DNA of 64,000 nt from Ruminococcoides sp052118065 (GTDB lineage: Bacteria; Bacillota; Clostridia; Oscillospirales; Acutalibacteraceae): NCBI GenBank assembly GCA_052118065.1, contig JBQKHY010000003.1, forward strand, positions 1-64,000, given 5' to 3'. Under the pieces are notes generated by a model. It was given only the letters and a program-made list of their open reading frames with translations. It ran no database searches and was not told the origin of the DNA. Shown in pieces: positions 24,417-34,490 of the stretch; position 1 is the stretch's first letter; each line of letters opens with the position of its first letter. A program made the position numbers and the translations under genes.

Positions 24417-25529
24417 ATGGATAATAACGAAAACAATATGAATAATGAAAACCTAGTTGAGGAAAATACCTCAGCTAAGGAAACTAACGGTGTAGATGAA
24501 AACGGTGGTTATGTATCACAGTTTGGCGAACTGACAAATGCTGAGGGTGAACCACTACAAACTACTGTACTAACAGAAGAACCAAAGAAAAAGTTCTTCC
24601 TATTTAAGTACATTCATCCAAGTATTTTTATTGCAATTTGTGTATTCTTAGTAGCATTAATTGCTTTTGGTGTTTATTGGATTTTTGGTTCAAAGACAAT
24701 CACAGGTACATGGATGAGAGAAGTAGAGAACAACAGTTCAGCATCATCAACTGCTGATGAAGTTGAGAAGATTGCAGTATATTATACTTTTGAAAAGGCT
24801 GATTCAAACGGCAAGGGTACTTACTATATGAATGTTCAGGGTGAACAGTCTAAGGGTGAATATAAACTATCAACAAGTGGTGATAAGAAAAAGATTACTA
24901 TTGGTAACTCTGAACTTACATACGAAGTAACAGGTGTTAAGCTATTTGGTAATGCAACACTTAAGCTAACTCAGGATGCTTATACAGACCAGACAACAGG
25001 TCAAAAGGTTGAGTCTCAGACAATCGAAATGGATCAAGACAAAAATCCGGGTTATGATGAAATGTCAATGAAGGATTATAAGACTGATAAAGACCTTATC
25101 GGTAAGTGGGATACTGAATACAAGATTTCTTATTACTATGGTATGTATCAGCTAGATTGTGATATTGAAATCAAGGATAACGGTATTATGACTGTTCATG
25201 CAAGTAATAGTGACATTGGTATGGACTCAACATACTACTATGCTTATTCTGCTGAAAATGGTAAGATAACATTTAAGGGTGTTACTGATGAAGATAAGAA
25301 CAAAGCAACTCTTGAATATAAGCTAAAGGATGGTGTCCTAACTCTTGTTGATAAGGACAACAAGACAATGTTTAGTGAATCAATCCTAGGTTCTGCTCAG
25401 TTCTATAAAGACGGCGAAAAGAAACCTGAAGGTATCACAACTGCTACATCAGCAACTACTGCTCCATTAACAGAAGCTACTACACAAGCAACAACTAATG
25501 CTAAAACTTCTACAACAAAAGCTAAATAA
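24417..25529 (+). CDS. single-pass membrane protein with two lipocalin-like domains and Thr-rich tail
   Basis: 370 aa. An Asn/Glu-rich N-terminal region (1-60), one membrane helix (about 70-92, IFIAICVFLVALIAFGVYWI), then two similar beta domains, each opening with a Gly-Trp motif (ITGTWMREVE, LIGKWDTEYK), and a Thr/Ala-rich end. The domains resemble DUF5640/lipocalin-like modules. Its layout is that of the protein at 18465 with the beta domain doubled. Extracytoplasmic; function unknown. Start ATG 24417 behind GAAAGGA. Confidence 0.65.
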   Translation: MDNNENNMNNENLVEENTSAKETNGVDENGGYVSQFGELTNAEGEPLQTTVLTEEPKKKFFLFKYIHPSIFIAICVFLVALIAFGVYWIFGSKTITGTWMREVENNSSASSTADEVEKIAVYYTFEKADSNGKGTYYMNVQGEQSKGEYKLSTSGDKKKITIGNSELTYEVTGVKLFGNATLKLTQDAYTDQTTGQKVESQTIEMDQDKNPGYDEMSMKDYKTDKDLIGKWDTEYKISYYYGMYQLDCDIEIKDNGIMTVHASNSDIGMDSTYYYAYSAENGKITFKGVTDEDKNKATLEYKLKDGVLTLVDKDNKTMFSESILGSAQFYKDGEKKPEGITTATSATTAPLTEATTQATTNAKTSTTKAK

Positions 25530-25545
25530 GATTATTTAAAATCTA

Positions 25546-25576
25546 AAGCCACAACTTTCATAGTTGTGGCTTTTTT
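25546..25576 (+). terminator. intrinsic terminator
   Basis: AAGCCACAACT / AGTTGTGGCTT stem followed by T4. Confidence 0.88.
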
Positions 25577-25639
25577 ATGCTTTACTATATTATAATTATT
25601 TCATAAACACTAATAATTATTCATACTAAAAATAAAAAG

Positions 25640-25676
25640 ACAAAAAGAAAAGGACGGTTAAATAAATAACCGTCCT
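25640..25676 (-). terminator. intrinsic terminator of the yebC gene
   Basis: On the minus strand AGGACGGTTA / TAACCGTCCT, then TTTCTTTTTG. Confidence 0.85.
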
Positions 25677-25710
25677 AAATTATTGAAATAGATTAAATTT
25701 TAAATACCGA

Positions 25711-26445
25711 TTATTCCATTTCCCAGTTATGCCAAACATTCTGAATGTCATCATTTTCTTCAAACATATCCAGCATTTTCTGCATTTTAGCCTGAGTTTC
25801 TTCATCTTCAATCTTTGTGTAAGTAGATGGTACTTCTTCAACTTCAGCAGATACAAATTCATAACCCTTAGCAGCAAGGTCATCACGAATAGCAGAGAAA
25901 TCTTCAGGTTCTGTGTAAATTGTAAAGATGTCTTCATCAGCCTCAAAGTCAGATGCACCTGCTTCAAGAGCTTCTTCCATTACAGTGTCCTCATCTTTGT
26001 CAAAGTCTTCTCTTTCAACAACAAGAACACCTTTCTTTGAGAACATAAAGCTAACACAACCGGGTGTACCCATATTGCCGCCAAACTTATCAAAGTAGTG
26101 ACGAACTTCACCGGCAGTTCTGTTTCTGTTGTCTGTAAGAGCTTCAACAATTACAGCAATACCTGATGGGCCGTAACCCTCATATGTAACAGATTCATAG
26201 TTGTCACCTTCATTAGAAGATGCAGCCTTTTTAATAATTCTTTCAATGTTGTCGTTAGGAACATTAGCAGCCTTAGCCTTAGCAATACAATCACGAAGTT
26301 TTGAGTTTACATTAGGGTCAGCAGAACCACCGTCACGAATAGCAACAATAAGTTCTCTACCGATCTTTGTAAATACCTTTGCTCTGGCAGCATCATTTTT
26401 GCCTTTTTTCTGCTTAATGGTACTCCATTTATTATGTCCTGACAT
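25711..26445 (-). CDS. yebC: YebC/PmpR family protein
   Basis: 244 aa, matching the family length. Starts with the signature MSGHNKWSTIKQKKGKNDA, followed by RDCIAKAKAANVPNDNI and YEGYGPSGIAVIVE. The family was described as transcription regulators; more recent work also links YebC-type proteins to translation of proline-rich stretches, so the exact role is open. Cytosolic. Monocistronic, divergent from the yicC operon. Starts at ATG 26445. Confidence 0.93.
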   Translation of the reverse strand: MSGHNKWSTIKQKKGKNDAARAKVFTKIGRELIVAIRDGGSADPNVNSKLRDCIAKAKAANVPNDNIERIIKKAASSNEGDNYESVTYEGYGPSGIAVIVEALTDNRNRTAGEVRHYFDKFGGNMGTPGCVSFMFSKKGVLVVEREDFDKDEDTVMEEALEAGASDFEADEDIFTIYTEPEDFSAIRDDLAAKGYEFVSAEVEEVPSTYTKIEDEETQAKMQKMLDMFEENDDIQNVWHNWEME

Positions 26446-26596
26446 TTATATCATCCCTTATATTAAAATTTGCCTTAAAATTATATCACAAATATAGGAA
26501 AAATGCAAATATATTTATTTGTTATTCTTGTATAGAAAATTACATAAAATATATATTACAATTTGGTTACAAAAGTGCGTTATCCTCTTGAATGTT

Positions 26597-26605
26597 TGCT
26601 ATAAT
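26597..26605 (+). promoter_or_regulatory. extended -10 promoter candidate of the yicC operon
   Basis: TGCTATAAT is a full extended -10, but no good -35 is found at 16-18 bp. It lies about 90 bp before yicC. The intervening leader has a possible weak hairpin (GGG/CCC around 26623-26655) and nothing I can name. Confidence 0.45.
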
Positions 26606-26696
26606 AGGTATTAAATACAATATAGGGTACTATGCAAATACGAAATGCCCATATATGTATAAAATGAATTTTTAATTAATATACGAGGTTATAATA

Positions 26697-27575
26697 ATGG
26701 TTCGTTCAATGACAGGCTTCGGAAGACACGAAGCAACTGTTGACGGCAGAGATATTGTAGTAGAAATCAAAAGTGTAAACCACCGTTACTATGAATTTAA
26801 TTGTCGTACAACAAGAGGCTATAACTTTCTTGAAGAAAAGTTAAAGTCCTATATTAAAGAAAAGGTTAGCAGAGGCAAGATTGATGTTTATGTTTCTTTA
26901 AGTCAAAAGGAAGACACAGAGTCAATTGTAAAGATTAACCCAAGTTTAGCACAAGGTTATATTAATGCACTAAAGAAACTTTCAACAGACTATGGTGTAA
27001 CAGACGATATTTCTGTTTCTACTGTTGCTCAGTACAACGATATTTTCCAAGTACACAGAGCACCTGAAGACGAGGAAGAAGTTTGGAATGCAGTTAAGGA
27101 AGTTCTTGATGTAGCACTTGATAACTTTATTATGATGAGAGAAGTAGAAGGAGAGAAGATGAAGGCCGACATTATGTCAAGAGCCGAAACTATCCTTTCT
27201 ATTGTTTCTAAAATTGAAGAAAAGTCACCTGAAAGAGTGAAAGATTATGAAGCAAGACTAAAAGATAGAATTGAAGAACTTTTAGGCAGTGCTGATTTTG
27301 ATGAGCAGAGAATTTTAACAGAAGTTGCAATTTTTGCAGATAAGGTTGCAGTTGATGAAGAAACTGTCCGTCTAAGAAGTCACTTTGACCAACTCAAGCT
27401 ACTTATGAACAGTGATGGTGAAATCGGCAGAAAGATTGACTTTATCATTCAAGAAATGAACAGAGAAGCCAATACTATCGGTAGCAAAGCTAATGACAGT
27501 ACACTATCTCATATGGTAGTTGATATTAAGGCTGAAATTGAAAAGATTAGAGAGCAAATTCAAAACATTGAATAA
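26697..27575 (+). CDS. YicC/YloC family endoribonuclease
   Basis: 292 aa. N-terminal family signature VRSMTGFGRHEA and EIKSVNHRYYE, C-terminal DUF1732 block with EVAIFADKVAVDEETVRL and GRKIDFIIQEMNREANTIGSK. YicC-type proteins are RNases that affect sRNA and mRNA turnover. First gene of the sixteen-gene run, 9 bp before remA; the order yicC-remA-gmk-rpoZ-priA is conserved in many Firmicutes. Confidence 0.92.
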   Translation: MVRSMTGFGRHEATVDGRDIVVEIKSVNHRYYEFNCRTTRGYNFLEEKLKSYIKEKVSRGKIDVYVSLSQKEDTESIVKINPSLAQGYINALKKLSTDYGVTDDISVSTVAQYNDIFQVHRAPEDEEEVWNAVKEVLDVALDNFIMMREVEGEKMKADIMSRAETILSIVSKIEEKSPERVKDYEARLKDRIEELLGSADFDEQRILTEVAIFADKVAVDEETVRLRSHFDQLKLLMNSDGEIGRKIDFIIQEMNREANTIGSKANDSTLSHMVVDIKAEIEKIREQIQNIE

Positions 27576-27584
27576 AGGTGCTTT

Positions 27585-27833
27585 ATGAAACTTATTAATA
27601 TTGGATTTGGTAATTTAGTTAATTCAAGCAGAATCATCTCTGTAGTCAGTCCTGATTCTGCTCCTATAAAACGAATTGTTCAAGATAGTAAGCAGAAAAA
27701 TATGCTTATTGATGCTACTTACGGCAGAAGATGTAAAGCAGTTATTATTACAGACAGTGACCATGTTGTACTTTCTGCTATTTCTCCTGAAACAATAGGT
27801 AACAGATTGGAGGGTGAACAAAGCGATGAATAA
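27585..27833 (+). CDS. remA: RemA-like (DUF370) DNA-binding protein
   Basis: 82 aa. Family core IGFGNLVNSSRIISVVSPDSAP and ATYGRRCKAVIITDSDHVVLS. In Bacillus subtilis RemA is a ring-forming DNA-binding activator of biofilm matrix genes; here the target genes are unknown. It overlaps the start of gmk by 8 bp, so the two are coupled. Confidence 0.92.
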   Translation: MKLINIGFGNLVNSSRIISVVSPDSAPIKRIVQDSKQKNMLIDATYGRRCKAVIITDSDHVVLSAISPETIGNRLEGEQSDE

Positions 27834-28401
27834 CAAAGGACTACTTATTATTTATTCCGGTTTTTCCGGAGTAGGTAAGGGAACAATTATGAAGGAAATG
27901 CTAAAGAAAGAAGATAATTTCCGACTATCTGTTTCTGCCACTACAAGAAAACCTAGACCGGGAGAAGTAAACGGTAGAGAGTATTACTTCATTTCAAAAG
28001 AAGAATTTGAAGAAATGATTAAGAATGATGAGTTCTTTGAATATGCACAGTATTCTGATAATTATTACGGAACACCTAAGAAACCTGTTGAAGAAATGCT
28101 AAAGAAAGGTCTTGATGTATTTCTTGAAATCGAAGTTCAAGGTGGACTTCAAATGATGGATAAGCGACCTGATGCACTTAGTATTTTTATTGTGCCACCA
28201 TCATTAGAAGAGCTTGAATCTCGACTTCGTGGCAGAAATACCGAAACCGAAGAGGTTATCAAGAAGCGTCTTTCAGCAGTAGAATTTGAAAAACAGTTTG
28301 TTCCAAAGTATGATGTTAAGGTTGTTAATGACAAGGTTGAAGATGCAGTAAACCAAGTTATTGATATAGTGAAAAAAGAGAAAGAAAAAAGAAATAATTA
28401 A
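27826..28401 (+). CDS. gmk: guanylate kinase
   Basis: Phosphorylates GMP to GDP; 191 aa. P-loop SGFSGVGKGTIMKEM at residues about 9-24, GMP-binding TTRKPRPGEVNGREYYF, lid RGRNTETEEVIKKRL. I start at ATG 27826, spaced 11 bases from GGAGGG; the upstream in-frame GTG at 27814 abuts that site. Cytosolic; also limits the GTP pool that feeds the stringent response. Confidence 0.95.
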   Translation: MNNKGLLIIYSGFSGVGKGTIMKEMLKKEDNFRLSVSATTRKPRPGEVNGREYYFISKEEFEEMIKNDEFFEYAQYSDNYYGTPKKPVEEMLKKGLDVFLEIEVQGGLQMMDKRPDALSIFIVPPSLEELESRLRGRNTETEEVIKKRLSAVEFEKQFVPKYDVKVVNDKVEDAVNQVIDIVKKEKEKRNN

Positions 28402-28423
28402 TTTATAAAAAGGAGATATAATT

Positions 28424-28627
28424 ATGCGTTTAGCTTCAGTAGATGATATGTTATCAGGTAAGGAAAGTCGTTATGCACTGGTAATCGGTGTAGCAAAGAG
28501 AGCAAGAGAAATTGCACAGGAATTTGAAGAACAGGGTATAATTACTGACGAAAAGCCGGTTCTTCTTGCTATCGAAGATTTTAAGAATCACAAGTACAAC
28601 CTACTTGAACCAGAAGATGAAGAATGA
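28424..28627 (+). CDS. rpoZ: RNA polymerase omega subunit
   Basis: 67 aa, a short omega. The conserved MLSGKESRYALVIGVAKRAR helps hold the beta-prime C-terminus during RNA polymerase assembly. Acidic tail ending EPEDEE. It overlaps the start of priA by 11 bp. Confidence 0.93.
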   Translation: MRLASVDDMLSGKESRYALVIGVAKRAREIAQEFEEQGIITDEKPVLLAIEDFKNHKYNLLEPEDEE

Positions 28628-31061
28628 TGAATTCCTCATTGCAGGAATTGCAGTAGATAATACTACTTACAGTTTTGACAGACTCTTTAGCTATAAAGTA
28701 CCAAAGCATTTGTCTAATGTAAAAGTTGGACAGAGAGTTCTTGTACCTTTTGGCAGAGGAGATAGATTTCGTCAAGGAATGATTTTGTCTTTAACTTATA
28801 GTGAAGAAGAAAATCTAAAAGAAATTTCATCAATATTAGATGATAAGCCTATCTTTACCCAAGAAATGATTGATACAGTAAATTTTATCCATGATAGATA
28901 TTTCTGTACTTATTATGATTCGGTAAAGGTAATGCTACCGGTAGGAATAAATTATAATATTTCTACATTCTATACAGCAGTAAAGATTAATGATGATGTA
29001 CTGAATTCTCTAACTGACTATGAAAGAGAAATTTATGATTATCTTTTATCAGAAAATAAACCGGTAAAAAAAGAAACAATCCTAGATGTATTTTCCAAAG
29101 GTGAAAAATCTCTCAACAAACTATACCGTCAAGGTGTGGTAAATAGAGAGGATGATGCCTTTAGAAAAACCAAAGATGCAACAGTAAAAATGGTTTCACT
29201 TTGTGATGATGTTGATATTAATGATTATAAGTTAACACCAAAGCAACAGAAAGTTGCAGAACTGCTAACTGTTGTAGATAAGGTTTCTGTAAAGGAAGTT
29301 TGTTACTATACAGGTTATACCCAATCAGTAACCGATTCTTTAGTTAAGAAAAAGATTGCAAGGTACTTTACTGATGAAGTTATGAGAATACCTTATACTG
29401 TTTCGGATGTAAAGAAAGATGAAGTGGTGTTAAGCTCATCACAACAATCTGCTTTTGATAATTTATACAGTAAATATTGTGATGACAAGGCCTCGGTTTC
29501 TTTGCTTTATGGTGTTACAGGTAGTGGCAAAACCTCAGTATTTATGAAGTTAATTGAAAAGTGTTTTAATGATAATAAGGGTACAATATTAATGGTACCT
29601 GAAATTGCTTTAACACCTCAGTTAATCAAAATATTTACTTCAAGGTTCGGTGATAATGTTGCAGTATTTCATAGTGGTTTATCAATAGGTGAAAGACTTG
29701 ACGAATATAAAAGAGTCAGTCGAGGAGATGCAAAAATTGTCTTAGGTACAAGAAGTGCAGTTTTTGCCCCACTAAAAAATATCGGTTTGATTGTTATGGA
29801 TGAAGAACAGGAAAGTTCTTATAAATCCGAACAAACACCAAGATATAATGCAAGAGATATTGCAAAGTTCAGATGCTATAAGCACAATGCTTTGTTACTT
29901 CTTTCTTCGGCAACTCCAAGTGTGGAAAGTTTCTATATGGCTGAAAAAGGAATTTATAATCTTGTAAAATTAACAGAAAGATATGGTAAAGCAACATTGC
30001 CACAAGTTTCTGTTGTTGATATGAATGAAGAACAAATGAAAGGTAATTTTAGTAACTATTCAACAACACTAAAAGAACTTCTTTCAAGCAACTTAATTCA
30101 TAAAAAACAGTCTATTATTCTTCTTAACAGAAGAGGATACAATACATTTTTAAGTTGTAGAAGTTGTGGTCAAGTTGTAACTTGTCCCAATTGTTCAATT
30201 TCTATGACATACCATAGTGCAAACAATAGAATGATGTGTCACTATTGTGGTCATTCAGTTCCTTACACCGATGAGTGTCCTGACTGTCATCAGCATACAC
30301 TAAAGTTTAGTGGTGCAGGTACTCAAAAGGCAGAACAAGAACTTGTTGATATGTTCCCAAGTGCAAGAGTATTAAGAATGGATGCTGATGCCACAATGAC
30401 AAAAAGCAGTTACGAAACAAAACTTACTGCTTTTGCAAATGGTGAATATGATATTCTTATTGGTACACAAATGGTAGCAAAAGGTCTTGACTTCCCAAAT
30501 GTAACATTAGTAGGTGTTATCAATGCCGACCAAATGCTTTATTCTGATGATTACAGAAGTTATGAAAGGGCATTTTCTCTATTGACGCAAGTAGTTGGTA
30601 GATCAGGCAGAGGTGACTCAAAGGGCGTTGCAGTTATCCAAACTTCAACACCGGAAAATTATGTTATAGGTTTATCGGCAAAGCAAGACTATGATACATT
30701 TTATAAAGGCGAAATAGGAGTAAGAAAAGCTCTGCTTTATCCTCCTTTTTCCGACATTTGTCTTATAGGTTATCAAGGTATAATTGAGGGTGCAACAATA
30801 AAGTGTGCAAATGCCTTTCAAAATGCCTTAATTAACAAAATCAAAACTAATTATAGCAGTATGCCTTTAAGAGTGCTTGGACCAAGCCAAGCCTATGTTT
30901 ATAAGGTGAATAATAAATATAGATACAAAACTATAATTAAGTGTAGAAATTCAAAGGATTTCCGTAGTGTTATCAAGGAAACATTACTTGAATTTTCTAA
31001 GAATAAGGAATTTAAAAATATAGGTATAACAGTAGATATAAATCCACTGTCTTTTAATTAG
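28617..31061 (+). CDS. priA: primosomal protein N' (replication restart helicase PriA)
   Basis: Superfamily 2 helicase that reloads the replisome at stalled forks; 814 aa. N-terminal DNA-binding part with the SYKVPKHLSNVKVGQRV region, Walker A YGVTGSGKTSVFMK near residue 305, DEEQE motif II, and four Cys pairs binding two zincs (CRSCGQVVTCPNC, CHYCGHSVPYTDECPDC). GTQMVAKGLDFPNV and QVVGRSGRG are late helicase motifs. The start ATG 28617 lies inside the end of rpoZ. Confidence 0.94.
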   Translation: MKNDEFLIAGIAVDNTTYSFDRLFSYKVPKHLSNVKVGQRVLVPFGRGDRFRQGMILSLTYSEEENLKEISSILDDKPIFTQEMIDTVNFIHDRYFCTYYDSVKVMLPVGINYNISTFYTAVKINDDVLNSLTDYEREIYDYLLSENKPVKKETILDVFSKGEKSLNKLYRQGVVNREDDAFRKTKDATVKMVSLCDDVDINDYKLTPKQQKVAELLTVVDKVSVKEVCYYTGYTQSVTDSLVKKKIARYFTDEVMRIPYTVSDVKKDEVVLSSSQQSAFDNLYSKYCDDKASVSLLYGVTGSGKTSVFMKLIEKCFNDNKGTILMVPEIALTPQLIKIFTSRFGDNVAVFHSGLSIGERLDEYKRVSRGDAKIVLGTRSAVFAPLKNIGLIVMDEEQESSYKSEQTPRYNARDIAKFRCYKHNALLLLSSATPSVESFYMAEKGIYNLVKLTERYGKATLPQVSVVDMNEEQMKGNFSNYSTTLKELLSSNLIHKKQSIILLNRRGYNTFLSCRSCGQVVTCPNCSISMTYHSANNRMMCHYCGHSVPYTDECPDCHQHTLKFSGAGTQKAEQELVDMFPSARVLRMDADATMTKSSYETKLTAFANGEYDILIGTQMVAKGLDFPNVTLVGVINADQMLYSDDYRSYERAFSLLTQVVGRSGRGDSKGVAVIQTSTPENYVIGLSAKQDYDTFYKGEIGVRKALLYPPFSDICLIGYQGIIEGATIKCANAFQNALINKIKTNYSSMPLRVLGPSQAYVYKVNNKYRYKTIIKCRNSKDFRSVIKETLLEFSKNKEFKNIGITVDINPLSFN

Positions 31062-31071
31062 GTGAATGAGT

Positions 31072-31536
31072 ATGGCTATTAGAAATATTGTAAAAGATGG
31101 AGACGAGATTCTTCATAAGAAATGCAGAAATGTAGAAAAGTTTGACGATAAGTTAGCAACACTTCTTGATGATATGGCTGAAACAATGCACAAAGCTGAC
31201 GGTGTAGGACTGGCAGGTCCACAGGTTGGTATGCTAAGAAGAGTTGTTGTTATTGATATTGGTGAGGGTGTAATTGAACTTGTTAACCCTGAAATTATTG
31301 AAACAAGTGGTGAACAAGAAACTGCTGAGGGTTGTCTTTCTTTCCCCGGAGAATACGGTATCACTAAGCGTCCAATGTATGTAAAAGTAAAGGCTCAAGA
31401 CCGTAACGGTAATTTCTTTGAAATGGAAGGTAAAGAACTTTTAGCAAAGGCTTTCTGTCACGAAATTGACCACCTAAACGGTATTGTATTTAAAGATATT
31501 GTTGTCAGAATGTTAGACCCAGAGGAGTTAGGCTAA
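31072..31536 (+). CDS. def: peptide deformylase
   Basis: Removes the N-formyl group from nascent proteins; 154 aa. Three metal-site motifs: GVGLAGPQVG, EGCLSFPG (Cys ligand) and FCHEIDHLNG (HExxH). Start at ATG 31072, spaced from TAGGTGA; the ATG two codons earlier is too close. Its stop overlaps the fmt start (TAATG), so the formylation and deformylation enzymes are co-translated. Confidence 0.95.
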   Translation: MAIRNIVKDGDEILHKKCRNVEKFDDKLATLLDDMAETMHKADGVGLAGPQVGMLRRVVVIDIGEGVIELVNPEIIETSGEQETAEGCLSFPGEYGITKRPMYVKVKAQDRNGNFFEMEGKELLAKAFCHEIDHLNGIVFKDIVVRMLDPEELG

Positions 31537-32453
31537 TGAATGTTGTTTTTATGGGTACTCCGGACTTTGCAGTTCCTTCATTAGAAAACATTGCAAAGGT
31601 TCATAATGTACAAGCTGTCTTTACTCAGCCGGATAAACCTGTTGGCAGAAAGATGGTACTAACACCACCTGATGTAAAGGTTTGTGCCGAAAAGTTAGGA
31701 ATACCTGTCTATCAACCGGTAAAACTAAAGGATAGTGATAGCTATGAAATTATTAAGGAGCTTAATCCTGATGTAATTGTAGTTGTTGCTTATGGACAGA
31801 TTTTACCTGAAAACATTTTGAATATTCCCAAGTACGGTTGTATCAATGTTCATGGTTCATTACTTCCAAAGTACAGAGGTGCAGCACCTATTCAGTGGTC
31901 TGTATTAAACGGTGACAAGGTTACAGGTGTTACTACAATGTATATGGAAAAGGGTCTTGATACCGGTGATATTCTTGAAACTAAAGAATATGAAATTGGC
32001 ATCAACGATACTGCCGGTGAAGTCTTTGATACATTGGCAGAAATGGGTGGTAAGCTAATCCTTGATACTCTTGAAAAGGCAGAAAAAGGTCAGCTTCATC
32101 CTATTAAGCAAGATGACAGTAAAAGTTCATATGCAAAGATGCTTGATAAGTCAATGTGTAATATTGATTTTTCAAAAACTAATTTACAAGTCCATAACCA
32201 GGTTAGAGGACTTTCACCATGGCCTGTTGCCTCAACAAAGCTTAACGGCAAAGTTCTAAAAATCTTTGAAACAAGACTTGCCGAGGGAAAAGGTAAACCC
32301 GGTGAAATTTTAAACACAAATCCACTAACTATTGCTTGTGGTGAAGGTGCAGTTGTTGTAAATACTGTTCAACTTCAAGGCAAAAAGAAGATGGATTCAA
32401 AGGCTTTTTTACAAGGTCATAAACTTGAAAAAGGCACAGTTATAGGAGAATAA
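31536..32453 (+). CDS. fmt: methionyl-tRNA formyltransferase
   Basis: Formylates initiator Met-tRNA using 10-formyl-THF; 305 aa. VVFMGTPDFAVPSLE at the start, catalytic region INVHGSLLPKYRGAAPIQWS with the Asn and His residues, then TTMYMEKGLDTGDIL. The C-terminal tRNA-binding OB-like domain is present. Standard length. Confidence 0.95.
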   Translation: MNVVFMGTPDFAVPSLENIAKVHNVQAVFTQPDKPVGRKMVLTPPDVKVCAEKLGIPVYQPVKLKDSDSYEIIKELNPDVIVVVAYGQILPENILNIPKYGCINVHGSLLPKYRGAAPIQWSVLNGDKVTGVTTMYMEKGLDTGDILETKEYEIGINDTAGEVFDTLAEMGGKLILDTLEKAEKGQLHPIKQDDSKSSYAKMLDKSMCNIDFSKTNLQVHNQVRGLSPWPVASTKLNGKVLKIFETRLAEGKGKPGEILNTNPLTIACGEGAVVVNTVQLQGKKKMDSKAFLQGHKLEKGTVIGE

Positions 32454-32456
32454 ATT

Positions 32457-33158
32457 ATGTATCATTACTTTTATGGTATTGACTGGACATATATTGTGTT
32501 TATGCTACCTTGCCTTATTTTGTCACTTATATGTCAAGTTAAGGTAAATAGCAACTTCAGCAAGTATAGCAATGTAAAAAATATGCGTGGTATGACAGGT
32601 GCTCAAGCAGCTGAGTATGTTCTAAATCACTATGGTGTACATGGTGTTCGTATTGAACAAGTTTCAGGTAATCTAACAGACCACTTTGACCCAAGAACAA
32701 ATGTTATCAGACTTTCCGATAGTGTTTATAATGTAGCGTCAGTTGCAGCAGTAGGTGTTGCTTGTCATGAAGCAGGTCACGCAGTACAACATGCAACAGG
32801 CTATGTACCAAACAAAATTCGTGGTGCTATTGTGCCAATTGCCAGAGTAGGTTCTAGTCTAGGATGGATACTTTTCCTAATAGGTTTATTTTTACCAACA
32901 CAGTTTTCATTCTGTTTATGGTTAGGTATCATATTTTTCTCAGCATCAGTTCTTTTTACTTTCGTAACTTTACCTGTAGAATTTGATGCATCAAGAAGAG
33001 CATTAAAGTGTATTAGAGATACTAATCTGCTTTACCCTGAAGAATATGAAGGTACAAAGAAAGTTTTACAGGCAGCTGCTATGACTTATGTTGCATCAGC
33101 AGCAACTGCTTTACTACAATTACTAAGACTTATTTTTATTGCAAACAGGAGAGACTAA
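32457..33158 (+). CDS. membrane-bound zinc metalloprotease (YugP-like, Zn_peptidase_2)
   Basis: 233 aa. An N-terminal membrane helix (about 10-28), then a zinc motif HEAGHAVQHATGY (HExxH) after ACVAC-like VGVACHE, and two or three C-terminal membrane helices. Family of predicted neutral zinc peptidases; substrates unknown. Three bases after fmt, so in the same run. Confidence 0.88.
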   Translation: MYHYFYGIDWTYIVFMLPCLILSLICQVKVNSNFSKYSNVKNMRGMTGAQAAEYVLNHYGVHGVRIEQVSGNLTDHFDPRTNVIRLSDSVYNVASVAAVGVACHEAGHAVQHATGYVPNKIRGAIVPIARVGSSLGWILFLIGLFLPTQFSFCLWLGIIFFSASVLFTFVTLPVEFDASRRALKCIRDTNLLYPEEYEGTKKVLQAAAMTYVASAATALLQLLRLIFIANRRD

Positions 33159-33161
33159 TTA

Positions 33162-34490
33162 ATGAAAAGCCCAAGAAGAGTAGCATTTGATGTGCTTTAT
33201 AAAATTGAAACTGAAGAGTCTTACAGTTCAATTGCAGTGAATAAAGCATTAAAAGAGAATAATCTTAATAAGCTAGACTCTTCTTTTGCCTCAGCTATTA
33301 TTTACGGAGTACTTGAAAAGAAGATAACTCTTGACTATGTAATCCGTAGCTTTTCTTCTGTAAGACTAAAGAAAATAGAAACCAAAACTTTAGTAATCCT
33401 TAGAATGTCAGTTTATCAGATGCTTTATATGGACAAAGTTCCGGATAATGCATCTGTTAACGAGGCAGTACAACTTGCAAAGAATTTAAGACTTTTTAAG
33501 TCATCAGGTTTCATAAACGGTATTCTTAGAAGTATCTCAAGAGCAGAAACCAAGTGTGATTTAAGCAAAATTAAAGATAAAACAAAATTACTTTCAGTTA
33601 AGTATTCTGTACCGGAAGATATTATAAAATTATGGCTTAATAGTTATGGTGAAGATGTAACTATTGATATGTTAAATTCAGTAGATGGCAGACCACCACT
33701 ATATGCCAGAGTTAATACACTTCTAACTGATGAAGATACTTTAATTGAAAATTTAAGAGAAGAAAATATTATTGCAGAAAAGTCTGTTTTAGAAAATGTA
33801 ATTACTCTGAAAAATACAGGTTCTGTAGAAAATATAAAAGCCTTTCAGTATGGAGAATTTTACATACAAGACCTTTCTTCAAATATTGCTTTAACAACAT
33901 TATCACCTAAAGAAAATGATGTTGTTTATGATGTTTGTTCAGCACCGGGAGGTAAGTCCTTTACCAGTGCAATTCTTATGAATAATAAAGGTAAGATAAA
34001 TTCTTATGACCTTTATAAACACAAAATTAAACTGATTTATTCCACATCAAAAAGATTAGAAATCAGTATTTTAAATACTAAAATTAATGATGCAACTTCT
34101 TTTGATGAAGAGAATGTTGCCGATATAGTTATTTGTGATGTTCCATGTTCAGGACTTGGACTACTTCGCAGAAAACCGGAAATTAGATACAAAGATAATA
34201 TAGTTAATAATGACTTAACAGAAATTCAGTACAAGATTTTATGTTCATCTGCTAATCTAGTAAGAAACGGTGGAAAATTAATGTATTCCACTTGTACTCT
34301 TAACCCAAAAGAAAACAATCTTTTAGTTGAAAAATTCTTAAGTGAACATAAAGAATTTGTAGGGGAGAAGTTAATTCTTCCGGAGAATATTAAAAGAACC
34401 ATTAAGGAAAATGAATATGAATGTTCATTATTCCCACAAACCAATAATTCAGATGGTTTCTACTTTGCAATACTGAGAAAGGGTGGTTAA
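33162..34490 (+). CDS. rsmB: 16S rRNA m5C967 methyltransferase RsmB
   Basis: 442 aa. An N-terminal NusB-like helical domain (1-140: SPRRVAFDVLYKIE, NAAVN-like DNASVNEAVQLAK), then a SAM-dependent methyltransferase with CSAPGGKSF, the catalytic cysteine in DVPCSGLG and the second in MYSTCTLNPKEN. Methylates 16S rRNA in the small subunit. Followed one base later by rlmN. Confidence 0.93.
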   Translation: MKSPRRVAFDVLYKIETEESYSSIAVNKALKENNLNKLDSSFASAIIYGVLEKKITLDYVIRSFSSVRLKKIETKTLVILRMSVYQMLYMDKVPDNASVNEAVQLAKNLRLFKSSGFINGILRSISRAETKCDLSKIKDKTKLLSVKYSVPEDIIKLWLNSYGEDVTIDMLNSVDGRPPLYARVNTLLTDEDTLIENLREENIIAEKSVLENVITLKNTGSVENIKAFQYGEFYIQDLSSNIALTTLSPKENDVVYDVCSAPGGKSFTSAILMNNKGKINSYDLYKHKIKLIYSTSKRLEISILNTKINDATSFDEENVADIVICDVPCSGLGLLRRKPEIRYKDNIVNNDLTEIQYKILCSSANLVRNGGKLMYSTCTLNPKENNLLVEKFLSEHKEFVGEKLILPENIKRTIKENEYECSLFPQTNNSDGFYFAILRKGG